A DNA stretch of 64,000 bases from Comamonas koreensis (GTDB lineage: Bacteria; Pseudomonadota; Gammaproteobacteria; Burkholderiales; Burkholderiaceae_C), in contig NZ_CP043575.1 of NCBI RefSeq assembly GCF_014076495.1, forward strand, positions 3,782,001-3,846,000, written 5' to 3'. Within the stretch, counting starts at the first letter, position 1; the number at the start of each line of letters is the position of its first letter. Positions 42,258 through 51,843 of this stretch are shown in pieces. A program made the position numbers and the translations under genes. A model generated the notes under the pieces. The model was given only the letters and a program-made list of their open reading frames with translations, searched no databases and was not told the origin of the DNA.

Positions 42258-45181
42258 TCTCCGCCTACCACGCAAAGTACTACGCCCAAGAGCTGACGCG
42301 GCGACATGCCGCCGATGGCGTTGATCGCCTCTCCCAATCGCTGTTCGATGCCAGCGTAGATCTGAACCCGCATCAGATCGAGGCGGCTCTGTTCGCACTT
42401 CGGAACCCGTTGCAAGAAGGCGTGCTGCTGGCTGACGAGGTGGGGTTGGGCAAAACCATTGAGGCCGCGCTGGTGGTTTGCCAGTACTGGGCCGAGCGCC
42501 GTCGTCGGCTGCTGGTCATATGCCCGGCTAGCCTGCGCAAGCAATGGGCGCAGGAGCTGCACGACAAGTTCGCTGTGCCCACCACCGTGGTGGATGCCGT
42601 TTCTCTGCGCAAGCAGTCCGCTGGCGACATGCTCGCCACCCTACAACGGCAGGTTGGCAAGGCGGTCGTCATCATGTCCTACCAGTTTGCCGCCAAGCTG
42701 GAAGCCGAGCTGCGGGCCGTGCCTTGGGATGTAGTGGTCATCGACGAAGCGCACAAGCTGCGCAATGCTCACCGCGCCAGCAACCGCACGGGGCAGGCGC
42801 TCAAGCGTGCGTTGCAAGGCCGCAAGAAGCTGCTGCTCACCGCCACGCCGCTGCAGAACTCGCTGATGGAGCTGTACGGCCTGTCCACGCTGATCGACGA
42901 GCACATGTTCGGCGACGAAACCGCCTTCCGCAAGCAGTTCATGAACAGTGGAACGGGTTTAGACGAACTGCGCGCGCGTCTTGCCAGTTTTGCCAAACGA
43001 ACACTGCGCCGCGACGTGTTGGAGTACATCAAGTACACCGAGCGCAAGGCGCTCACCCAGCCATTCAACCCCACTGACGACGAGCAGGCGCTGTACGAGC
43101 GCATCTCGGCCTTTCTGCAAAAGGAAGACTCCTACGCCCTGCCCAAGCAGCAGCGCCACCTCACAGCACTGATCTTGCGCAAGCTACTGGCCTCCAGTTC
43201 GCACGCCGTCGCTGCCACCTTGGTCTCCATCCGCGAGCGCCTGCAGGGATTGCTCACAGCAGACAAAGCGGAAGACGATGGCAGCCAACTGGTCGAAAAA
43301 CTCATTGCCGAGGACGACCTGGAGCAGGACTACCTGGAAGAGGAAGCCAGCGAGGCAGAAGAAAACGCCGAAGGCCCGACGCTTGCGCCAGCCGAAGAAG
43401 GTAAACCGGGCGCTGCAAAAGATGCCCATGCCGTCCGCGCCGCCATCACCACAGAGATCGCGGAGCTGACCGCATTCGTCGATGCCGCCCAAGCCCTGAA
43501 AACCGACACCAAGGCGCAGGCGTTACTCAAGGCGCTCAACCTAGGTTTCGGCAAGATGACCGAGCTGCGCGCACCACGCAAAGCTATCATCTTCACAGAG
43601 TCCAAGCGCACGCAGGAGTACCTGCACCGCTTTCTCTCCGCCAACGGCCACGCAGGCAAGTTGGTGCTGTTCAGCGGCACCAACAACCATGAAGACTCCA
43701 CCGTCATCTACCAGCGCTGGCTCGAAGAGTACAAAGGCACGGATCGCGTCACCGGCTCGCCGCAGGTGGATCGCCGCACCGCGCTGATCGACCACTTCCG
43801 CAAGGATGACGGCACCGGTGCGGAAATCATGATTGCCACCGAAGCGGCAGCCGAAGGCGTCAACCTGCAGTTCTGCGCGCTAATCATCAACTACGACTTG
43901 CCATGGAACCCGCAGCGTGTCGAGCAGCGCATTGGCCGCTGCCACCGTTACGGTCAGCGTTTTGATGTGGTGGTCATCAACTTTCTCAACACCCGCAACC
44001 AGGCCGATCAGCGCGTGCTGGAACTGCTCACCGAGAAATTTAACCTGTTCTCGGGGGTGTTTGGCGCAAGCGATGAAGTGCTGGGCCGCATCGAAGGTGG
44101 CCTCGATTTTGAGAAACGCATCCTCCAGATTTACGATACCTGTCGTCAACCCGAGCAGATCGAAGCCGCTTTCAATGCACTCCAAACAGAGCTGGAAGAA
44201 GCCATTGCCGACCGAATCAAAGACACACAGTCACAACTGCTGGAAAATTTTGACGAGGATGTTCACGACCGCCTCAAACTGCGTCTTCAAGACGCCGAAG
44301 CGCGGCTCGACAAGCTGGGGCGCTGGTTCTGGGGTGTCACCTGCTTTGCATTGGACGGCCGCGCGCGCTTCGACGAGCAGTCCTACGCGTTTTCTCTGAG
44401 CACGCCGCCAACTGGGATCGCCACAGGTCGCTATCAGCTCATTCGTGGTGCGGCGCAGCCGGACATGCTGGCGCACGCCTACCGCCTCAGCCACCCGCTG
44501 GGGGAGTGGAGCATTGATACCAGCCTGAATGCGGCAACGCCCGTCGCCACCTTGAAGCTCGACTACAGCAAACATGGCGCACGCGTCTCAGTCATCGAGA
44601 GACTGCGCGGCCTATCCGGCTGGCTGACGCTGGCTCGGCTGGAGGTCAGCGCATTCGAGACCTCCGAGACGCTGCTGTTCTCCGGCCTCACCGACGATGG
44701 CCAGGTGTTGGATCAGGAGACCTGCGAAAAGCTGATGGCCATTCCAGCAGCAGACAAACCAACGCCTTTGAGCACTGCCGCGCCCGAGGTACTGATAGCC
44801 AATAGCCAGCGCGCGGTCGCCGCCACCATTGCTCAGGTGCTGGAAGCTAACCAGCGCCTATTCAATGAAGAACGGGACAAGCTGGAGCGCTGGGCTGATG
44901 ACAAGCTGCTGGCCGCAGAGGAAGCCCTGAAGAACACGAAGGCACGCATCGCACAATTGAAGCGCGACGCTCGCAAGGCTGTCACGTTGCAGGAGCAAGA
45001 CGGCATCCAGCGCGAACTGTCTGAGCTGGAACGCAAACAACGCCGTCTGCGGCAGGAAATCTTTGCCGTCGAGGACGAGATCATCGCCAAGCGCGACGAA
45101 TTGATTGCATCGCTTCAGCAGCGCCTGCAAGAAAAAACGAGTAGCGAGACCCTGTTTAGCGTGCGCTGGCAGTTGATCTGA
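42254..45181 (+). CDS. SNF2/RapA-like DEAD/DEAH helicase
   Basis: A 975-residue superfamily 2 translocase. Walker A is LADEVGLGKTIEA (about residue 60), DEAH is VVIDEAHKLRNAHR (about 163), motif III is LLTATPLQNSLMELYGL, and the second RecA lobe ends with EAAAEGVNLQ and QRIGRCHRYGQ (about 558). The C-terminal quarter is a long charged coiled coil (RLFNEERDKLERW onward). The start is TTG at 42254, overlapping the HTH gene stop; the first residues ISAYHAKYYAQELTRR fit family members. It is followed after 47 bases by the methyltransferase. In a restriction-type complex it would translocate or remodel DNA. Confidence 0.88.
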   Translation: MISAYHAKYYAQELTRRHAADGVDRLSQSLFDASVDLNPHQIEAALFALRNPLQEGVLLADEVGLGKTIEAALVVCQYWAERRRRLLVICPASLRKQWAQELHDKFAVPTTVVDAVSLRKQSAGDMLATLQRQVGKAVVIMSYQFAAKLEAELRAVPWDVVVIDEAHKLRNAHRASNRTGQALKRALQGRKKLLLTATPLQNSLMELYGLSTLIDEHMFGDETAFRKQFMNSGTGLDELRARLASFAKRTLRRDVLEYIKYTERKALTQPFNPTDDEQALYERISAFLQKEDSYALPKQQRHLTALILRKLLASSSHAVAATLVSIRERLQGLLTADKAEDDGSQLVEKLIAEDDLEQDYLEEEASEAEENAEGPTLAPAEEGKPGAAKDAHAVRAAITTEIAELTAFVDAAQALKTDTKAQALLKALNLGFGKMTELRAPRKAIIFTESKRTQEYLHRFLSANGHAGKLVLFSGTNNHEDSTVIYQRWLEEYKGTDRVTGSPQVDRRTALIDHFRKDDGTGAEIMIATEAAAEGVNLQFCALIINYDLPWNPQRVEQRIGRCHRYGQRFDVVVINFLNTRNQADQRVLELLTEKFNLFSGVFGASDEVLGRIEGGLDFEKRILQIYDTCRQPEQIEAAFNALQTELEEAIADRIKDTQSQLLENFDEDVHDRLKLRLQDAEARLDKLGRWFWGVTCFALDGRARFDEQSYAFSLSTPPTGIATGRYQLIRGAAQPDMLAHAYRLSHPLGEWSIDTSLNAATPVATLKLDYSKHGARVSVIERLRGLSGWLTLARLEVSAFETSETLLFSGLTDDGQVLDQETCEKLMAIPAADKPTPLSTAAPEVLIANSQRAVAATIAQVLEANQRLFNEERDKLERWADDKLLAAEEALKNTKARIAQLKRDARKAVTLQEQDGIQRELSELERKQRRLRQEIFAVEDEIIAKRDELIASLQQRLQEKTSSETLFSVRWQLI

Positions 45182-45228
45182 AACACAAATCCTTTAAAGA
45201 ATCAGAAATCCCGAGATCGGTGCAAATC

Positions 45229-48200
45229 ATGACTAACAAAAACAATCCGAAATTCCAGGAGCTCGTCGCCAAGTTGCGCGAGATCTTTCAGATAGATCGT
45301 CCAGAACTGGATTTCGGTATCTACCGCATCCTCAACGCCCGCGCGGGCGAGATCAATGACTACTTGCAAAACCGGCTGGCGGAGAAGGTCCAACAAGCGC
45401 TCTCTGCAGGCTCTACCGAAAGTAACAAGCAACTGCAAGTCGAGTTGCAGGAAGCCGAGAAGAAGGCCCAAGCCTTGGGCGTCAGCCCCGAAGCCGTGCC
45501 CAAGGTGCTGGAACTGCGCACAAAGCTGCAGGAGACAGCAGCAGGCAATAACGAACACGAAAATGCTGTGTTCTCCCATCTGCTGACCTTTTTCTCGCGG
45601 TATTACCAAAATGGCGACTTTATTAGCCAGCGCCGCTACAAGGGCGATACCTACGCCATCCCGTACGCGGGCGAAGAGGTGATGCTGCACTGGGCCAACA
45701 AGGATCAGTACTACACGAAGAGCGGCGAGAACTTCAGCAACTACAGCTTCAAGTTGGAAGATGGCCGCACGGTGCATTTCCGCCTCGCCGCCGCCGACAC
45801 CGCCAAAGACAACCGCAAGGACAACGACAAGGAACGTCGATTTGCCCTGGTAGCGGCCAAGACCGTTACCCGCGTGGATGAAAACGGCGACGAGGTCGAA
45901 GAAGAGCTGGTGCCAGTGGCGGAAGTTTCAGGCAGTGACGGCGACCAGGAGCTGATCATCCGCTTCGAGTACGCTGCCCAGCCCAAAGGCACCAAGCAGG
46001 AGGTGCTGGTCACCAAGGCCGTAGAGGTCGTGCTGGCGGACGCAGTCGTCAAGGCCCGCTGGCTGGCCCTGGGCCAGCGCGCACCTACAGAGAAAAACCC
46101 GCAGCGCACCCTGCTGGAAAAACACCTGAACGACTACACCACCAAGAACACGGCGGACTACTTCATCCACAAGGATCTGGGTGGTTTCCTGCGGCGTGAG
46201 CTGGACTTCTACATCAAGAACGAAGTCATACATCTAGATGATGTGCAGAACGCGAGCGCGTTCGCGGACATCGAGAAGAACCTTCGGATGATCCAGTGCT
46301 TGCGCGGCATCGCGCTGGAGCTGATCACTTTCTTGGCCCAGTTGGAGGACTTCCAAAAAATGCTGTGGCTTAAGAAGAAGTTCGTGGTTTCCAGCCACTA
46401 CTGCATCACGTTGGATCGGGTGCCGGAAGCGCTATGGGAGGAGGTGGCGGCGAACGAGCAGCAGTGGGCGCGGTGGAAACAGCTGGGCGTTTGGGATGGC
46501 GATGGGGCCGGCACGGTGGATGACTTGAAGGGTGCACCGTATCGAATGGTGGATACGAGTCTGTTTTTGACCGATTTCACAGCCCGTTTGCTGAATCAAG
46601 TGGCCGATATAGACGAAACAACAAATGGCATTCTCGTACACGGCGACAACTTTCAAGGGCTCTCTCTTCTTCAAACGAAGTACAAGAGCGAAGTTAACTG
46701 CATTTATATCGACCCCCCATACAACACAGATGCAACCGTAATTGAATATAAAAATGGCTACAGGGACTCAAGTTGGCTTTCTTTGATTTCTTCTCGCTTG
46801 CCTGCTGGCAAGAGTCTTCTTCGAGAAGAGGGTGTTCATATATTGACAATTGATGACTACGAACACTCGGCCGTGAGGCAACTTTTGGATATTGAGTTCG
46901 GATCAGAAAATTTCCTGGCAACAGCTGTAATCAGAAACAATCCATCCGGAAGATCAACTGTTAAGGGATTTTCTGTGAACCATGAATTCGCAATTTTTCA
47001 TGGTGCCAACGCGGAAAGATCTAGTGTCGGGAGGCTAGAGCATAACGATGAGCAAAAAGGAAGATACGACCTCATAGATGAAGTTGGACCATACGAGTGG
47101 GAGAACTTTAGAAAAAGCAGCGCAGGATCAGATAGGGCCAGTCGGCCAAAGCAGTTTTATCCAATCTATGTAAACAAAAATACCTTGTCGCTAAGGATTC
47201 CTGAACTTAGGTGGATCGACGAAATTACTGCGTATGACATTTTGGATCAGCCTGAATCTACTGAACTGATCGTTTATCCGGTTGATGGAAGCGGCACGGA
47301 AAAGGTTTGGCGCTGGGGGCTTGAAAGAGCAAGAAAAGATTCGAATACTCTTATGGCTAAGTGGACCAAGGACGATACACGCCTTGAAGTTTACGGGCGC
47401 AAGTATCTAAATCAAGAGGGTTTGCTCCCAAGAACCTGGTGGGACAAACCTGATTACTCAGCCCGAGACAATGGAACCAGATTACTGCGAGATATGTTCG
47501 AGTCGAATGTGCCATTCGATTTTCCAAAAGCTTTAAATGCGGTTATTGACAGCATAAAAATTGGATGCACAGCACCTTACGGCATCGTACTCGACTACTT
47601 TGGTGGAAGCGGAACTACGGCTCATGCTGCTATCGAATTGCGACGAACCGCCAAAATGGCTGGAAAAGACTACGATGTTAAATTTATCCTCATCGAACAA
47701 GGAGAGTACTTTGATGCGGTAACGAAATCGCGAGCAATCAAGGCCACTTATTCTTCGAAGTGGAAAGATGGTAAGCCGACAGAACCAAAATCTGGTTTTT
47801 CCAATTGCTTCAAGGTCATTAAGCTCGAAAGCTACGAAGACACCCTGAACAACCTGCAACTGCGCCGTACGTCCGCGCAGGGCGATCTGCTGAACACCCT
47901 GCCGCAGCAGGCCAAGGAGGACTACCTGCTCAACTACCTGCTAGACGTGGAAAGCCGTGGCTCGCTACTGTCGGTAGAGGATTTCAAGAAGCCCTTCGAC
48001 TACACCCTCAACGTGGCCGTGGACTCGGCGGGCGCGTTCGAGCCGCGCAAGATCGATCTGGTCGAGACCTTCAATTTCCTGATCGGCCTGCGGGTCAAGC
48101 ACATCGACGCCCAGCCGCAGCGCGGCTTCGTCACGGTCACCGGCACGCTGCCCAGTGGTGAAACCTGCCTCGTGCTGTGGCGCGACTGTGATGTTCTGGA

Positions 48201-48405
48201 CTACGAAGGCATCAGCAAGCTCTGCGACAAACTGGCCATCAACCCGGCGGACAACGAGTTCGACGTGGTTTACATCAACGGCGACCACAACATCCCCACC
48301 GTGCTGACGCAAACCGCCGAGGAAGGCGGTGTCACCCGCGTGCTCAAGCTGCGCCAGATCGAGCCGGAGTTTCTGGAGCGCATGTTCTCCGTGGAGGACA
48401 TCTGA
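45229..48405 (+). CDS. Site-specific DNA methyltransferase, beta class (type III Mod-like)
   Basis: A 1058-residue amino-methyltransferase for adenine or cytosine N4. The catalytic motif IV DPPYNTD starts at Asp495, before the SAM-binding motif I, FGGSGTT, at 791-797; that order defines the beta class. About 450 residues precede the catalytic domain, without a motif I recognise. The stretch 540-780 between the two motifs is the likely target-recognition region. Bases about 46600-47820 (motif IV through motif I) are AT-rich, while the 5' and 3' ends are GC-rich, a mosaic pattern. The stop overlaps the next gene's ATG by one base. It probably protects host DNA from the downstream nuclease. Confidence 0.88.
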   Translation: MTNKNNPKFQELVAKLREIFQIDRPELDFGIYRILNARAGEINDYLQNRLAEKVQQALSAGSTESNKQLQVELQEAEKKAQALGVSPEAVPKVLELRTKLQETAAGNNEHENAVFSHLLTFFSRYYQNGDFISQRRYKGDTYAIPYAGEEVMLHWANKDQYYTKSGENFSNYSFKLEDGRTVHFRLAAADTAKDNRKDNDKERRFALVAAKTVTRVDENGDEVEEELVPVAEVSGSDGDQELIIRFEYAAQPKGTKQEVLVTKAVEVVLADAVVKARWLALGQRAPTEKNPQRTLLEKHLNDYTTKNTADYFIHKDLGGFLRRELDFYIKNEVIHLDDVQNASAFADIEKNLRMIQCLRGIALELITFLAQLEDFQKMLWLKKKFVVSSHYCITLDRVPEALWEEVAANEQQWARWKQLGVWDGDGAGTVDDLKGAPYRMVDTSLFLTDFTARLLNQVADIDETTNGILVHGDNFQGLSLLQTKYKSEVNCIYIDPPYNTDATVIEYKNGYRDSSWLSLISSRLPAGKSLLREEGVHILTIDDYEHSAVRQLLDIEFGSENFLATAVIRNNPSGRSTVKGFSVNHEFAIFHGANAERSSVGRLEHNDEQKGRYDLIDEVGPYEWENFRKSSAGSDRASRPKQFYPIYVNKNTLSLRIPELRWIDEITAYDILDQPESTELIVYPVDGSGTEKVWRWGLERARKDSNTLMAKWTKDDTRLEVYGRKYLNQEGLLPRTWWDKPDYSARDNGTRLLRDMFESNVPFDFPKALNAVIDSIKIGCTAPYGIVLDYFGGSGTTAHAAIELRRTAKMAGKDYDVKFILIEQGEYFDAVTKSRAIKATYSSKWKDGKPTEPKSGFSNCFKVIKLESYEDTLNNLQLRRTSAQGDLLNTLPQQAKEDYLLNYLLDVESRGSLLSVEDFKKPFDYTLNVAVDSAGAFEPRKIDLVETFNFLIGLRVKHIDAQPQRGFVTVTGTLPSGETCLVLWRDCDVLDYEGISKLCDKLAINPADNEFDVVYINGDHNIPTVLTQTAEEGGVTRVLKLRQIEPEFLERMFSVEDI

Positions 48406-51400
48406 TGGCACGGCCACGCAAGACGACTGCCGCTGCTGGCGGCACTGCGACCGCTCGTAGTGGTGGCAAGAAGCGCAGCTTCCATCAGGAACTGGTGCTC
48501 AACCGCTGGGTGCTGGGTTTTTTTCAGGGCGGCACACTGGCGGCACTAAAGATGCGCCTGGGCGATGACCGCCTCGAGGGCAGCGACGAGGACGGCCAGA
48601 CCAAGTTCTTCCACGAGCTAACGCGAGGATTGTTCGATCCCAACAAGGTGCCTGAGGCAGACCTGCGGCGCTACGACTTGAACATCGTTGCCCACTGGCA
48701 GGCCATCACCGCCCAGCGCAACAAGATGGAGGGCCATGAGCTGCAGATGAAGTACTTCCAGTATCTCTCGCTGCTGTTCACCGAACTGTATCTGGACTGG
48801 TATTTCAACCACCGCCAAGACCTGCTCGACGGGCTGAACGAGGAAATGGCGCGCTACCGCACCGAGGCGGGCGCAGAACCTTTCCGCGATTTCGAAGCGG
48901 ACGACCTGAACAAGATCGCCTTCTGGAATGCCACCGGCAGCGGCAAGACGCTGCTGCTGCACGTCAACGTCCGCCAATACCTGCACTACTTTCAAGCGGG
49001 ACACATCGATCAGCTTCCAGACAAGATTATTTTGCTCACGCCCAACGAGGGCTTGAGCTTGCAGCACTTGGACGAGCTACAGCTTTCAGGCTTTACGGGG
49101 CAGCTGTTCAATAAGTCGCTTTCCATGAGCTACCGTGGTGCCATTGAGGTCATTGACATCAACAAGCTCGGCGACCAAATGGGCGATAAGACTGTCGCCG
49201 TAGAGGCCTTCGAAGGCAATAACCTAGTACTGGTGGACGAAGGCCATCGTGGTACGGGCACAGCAGCAGGCGCCTGGATGGCGCGACGCGAGGCGCTGGT
49301 CCGTGGTGGTTTTGCCTTCGAGTACTCGGCCACCTTCGGGCAGGCGGTGGCCAAGGGCATGACCGTGGCGGCAGCGGAAGAAGACATCCAGAAGAAGCGC
49401 GCCAAGATGCTGTTCAACACCACCAGCCTGCGCAGTCTGGACGACGGACAAAAGGCGCAACTCGCGCTGACCGCCGAGGACAAGCGCCGCGCTCGCATCA
49501 CCGCTACGCGCGAGATTTACGCCAAGTGCATCCTCTTCGATTACTCGTACAAGTTCTTCTATGAGGACGGCTACGGCAAAGAGTCGCTGATCCTCAACAT
49601 GAATGGCGATGCCTACGAGCAAGCAGACAACGCGCGCAAGTATTTCACCGCCTGCCTGTTGGCCTACTACCAGCAGCTATGGCTGTGGAGCATGCACCGC
49701 GACAAACTCGCCGACTTCAACATCGAGAAGCCACTCTGGGTTTTCGTTGGCAACACGGTGTCAGGCGAGGAGTCGGACATCCTGGAAGTGGTGAACTTCC
49801 TCGCCGACTTCCTGAACAGCGAAGCGCAGATCAAGAGCTGGCTGACCGACCTGATTGCGGACAAGGCGCAGATTTTGGACGCCAAGGGCAATAACATCTT
49901 CAGCGGGCGTTTCACGCCCCTGATGGGCTTCGGCGGTCGCGTGGATGATCTGTACGCCGACATCCTGCTGCGCGTGTTCAATGCCTCGGCCCGCCAGAGA
50001 TTGAAACTGGTCAACATCAAGAGCAGCAAGGGTGAGCTGGCGTTGCGCGTGGGCGATGCAGAGCCCTTCGGCCTCATCAACATCGGCGACGATGCGGGCT
50101 TCTTCGGGATGGCGGAGGACGTGGAGGCCTTCGATAGCGAACGCGACGACTTCGGCGGCGCGCTGTTCGGCACGCTGAACAACAAGGACAGCCACCTCAA
50201 CGTGCTGATCGGCTCGCGCAAATTCACGGAAGGCTGGAGCAGTTGGCGCGTGTCCACGATGGGTCTGCTGAACATGGGCCAGGGTGAAGGCTCGCAGATC
50301 ATCCAGTTGTTCGGACGCGGGGTGCGCCTCAAGGGCAAGGGATTCTCGCTCAAGCGCACCCTGCCGCAGGACCGACCCAAGGGCGTGCATCTGGACAAGC
50401 TGGAGGCGCTGAACATCTTCGGCGTGCGCGCCAGCTACATGGCCGCGTTCAAAGAGTACCTGCGGGAGGAAGGCATCACGCCCAGCGATGAAGTGCTGGA
50501 GCTGGACTTCCCAACGCGGGCCAACCTGCCCAAAGGCAAACTCAAGACCTTGGCGCTGAAGGATGGCTACAAGGACAACCAGAAACTTGGGTTCAAGCGC
50601 ACACACTTTCCGTGGCTGTACGAAATACCCACGCAGTTCCAGGGCAAGATCAAGCCCCCCCATGTGGTACTCGACCTGTACCCGCGTGTCGAAGCGCTGT
50701 CCAGCAAGGACAAGGGCACAATCCCCACGACGGAAGCCCGCAACAAGGGCAAGCTGAATCAGACGCTGTTCCCGGCTTTCAATTGGGATCGCATCTATCT
50801 GGCGTTGCAGGATTACAAGTTGCAGCGCAGCTGGAGCAACCTGCGGTTGGAACAGCAGAAGCTGATTGACTTCTGTGCGGGCACGCAGGATTGGTACACG
50901 CTGTTCATCCCGGCGGCGGAACTGAACGTGACGACCTTCGCCGACATCCGCAAGCAGGAAGACATCCTGCTTCGACTGCTGACGGACTACACCGACCGCT
51001 TCTACAAGGCCCTGAAGACGGGCTACGAAGGCCAGTTCTACGACATCACCCACATCGATGAAGATCACGGGTCGATGCTCAAGCTGTACCAGTTCGAGAT
51101 CGAGAACAGCGACGACGGTCTGGAATATCAGGCGAAGCTGGAAGTGCTGAAGAAGCTGGTGGCGGACGGCAAGATCGGCGAGGCCAGCAAATGGAACGCA
51201 CCACACATGGTCGCCATCAGCTTCGACCGCCACTTGTACTACCCGCTGCTGGCATTGGAGGACAAGGATGCGGTGCCGCTGAAGCTGCGTCCGTTGGCGT
51301 TTGACGCGCCGAGCGAATGGGACTTTGTCCGCGATCTGGAGGCGTTCTACAACTCCAGCGAAGGCAAGGAAGCGATTGGCCCGCGCAGTCTGTACCTGCT

Positions 51401-51791
51401 GCGCAATGCGGATCGGGAAGAGAAAGGCCTGGGCTTTGCGTTGGCGGGCAACTTCTATCCGGACTTCCTGCTGTGGCTGGTGGACGATGCCAGCGGCAAG
51501 CAGTGGCTGACCTTCGTCGATCCGAAGGGTCTGCGCAATCTCGACCTGTCGCACCCCAAGCTGGGTCTGTACAAGGAAGTGAAGACTCTGGAAACGACGC
51601 TGGCGGGACAGGCCAAGGCGGGCGAAGCGCCGCTCGTCCTGAATGCCTTTGTCCTCTCGCCAACGAAGTTTGCCGACCTGCTCAACGTGGGCGACCCGAC
51701 AAAAAAGGCCGATCTGGAAAGCCGCAACGTGTTGTTCATGGAAGATGGTGCCAGCACCTACTTGAAGAAGTTGTTCCAGGTGCTGGTCTGA
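48405..51791 (+). CDS. Type III Res-like helicase-nuclease
   Basis: A 1128-residue protein. The helicase motor has Walker A at residues 173-182 (FWNATGSGKT) and DEGH at 278-281, variant of DEAD; SRKFTEGWSSWRVSTMGLLNMG and QLFGRGVRLKGKG make the second lobe. Near the C-terminus is a nuclease-type signature: Pro1019-Asp1020 (FYPDFLLWL), then 1039-1041 Asp-Pro-Lys (FVDPKGL), fitting PD-(D/E)xK. Together this is the layout of a type III restriction subunit. The first residues are basic (ARPRKTTAAAGG...GGKKRSF). Translation is coupled to the methyltransferase by a TGATG overlap. Confidence 0.87.
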   Translation: MARPRKTTAAAGGTATARSGGKKRSFHQELVLNRWVLGFFQGGTLAALKMRLGDDRLEGSDEDGQTKFFHELTRGLFDPNKVPEADLRRYDLNIVAHWQAITAQRNKMEGHELQMKYFQYLSLLFTELYLDWYFNHRQDLLDGLNEEMARYRTEAGAEPFRDFEADDLNKIAFWNATGSGKTLLLHVNVRQYLHYFQAGHIDQLPDKIILLTPNEGLSLQHLDELQLSGFTGQLFNKSLSMSYRGAIEVIDINKLGDQMGDKTVAVEAFEGNNLVLVDEGHRGTGTAAGAWMARREALVRGGFAFEYSATFGQAVAKGMTVAAAEEDIQKKRAKMLFNTTSLRSLDDGQKAQLALTAEDKRRARITATREIYAKCILFDYSYKFFYEDGYGKESLILNMNGDAYEQADNARKYFTACLLAYYQQLWLWSMHRDKLADFNIEKPLWVFVGNTVSGEESDILEVVNFLADFLNSEAQIKSWLTDLIADKAQILDAKGNNIFSGRFTPLMGFGGRVDDLYADILLRVFNASARQRLKLVNIKSSKGELALRVGDAEPFGLINIGDDAGFFGMAEDVEAFDSERDDFGGALFGTLNNKDSHLNVLIGSRKFTEGWSSWRVSTMGLLNMGQGEGSQIIQLFGRGVRLKGKGFSLKRTLPQDRPKGVHLDKLEALNIFGVRASYMAAFKEYLREEGITPSDEVLELDFPTRANLPKGKLKTLALKDGYKDNQKLGFKRTHFPWLYEIPTQFQGKIKPPHVVLDLYPRVEALSSKDKGTIPTTEARNKGKLNQTLFPAFNWDRIYLALQDYKLQRSWSNLRLEQQKLIDFCAGTQDWYTLFIPAAELNVTTFADIRKQEDILLRLLTDYTDRFYKALKTGYEGQFYDITHIDEDHGSMLKLYQFEIENSDDGLEYQAKLEVLKKLVADGKIGEASKWNAPHMVAISFDRHLYYPLLALEDKDAVPLKLRPLAFDAPSEWDFVRDLEAFYNSSEGKEAIGPRSLYLLRNADREEKGLGFALAGNFYPDFLLWLVDDASGKQWLTFVDPKGLRNLDLSHPKLGLYKEVKTLETTLAGQAKAGEAPLVLNAFVLSPTKFADLLNVGDPTKKADLESRNVLFMEDGASTYLKKLFQVLV

Positions 51792-51843
51792 ACAATCGCT
51801 AGTTCCCAGCTTTGTGCATTGAAAGATTTAGAGAAGACGAGAC

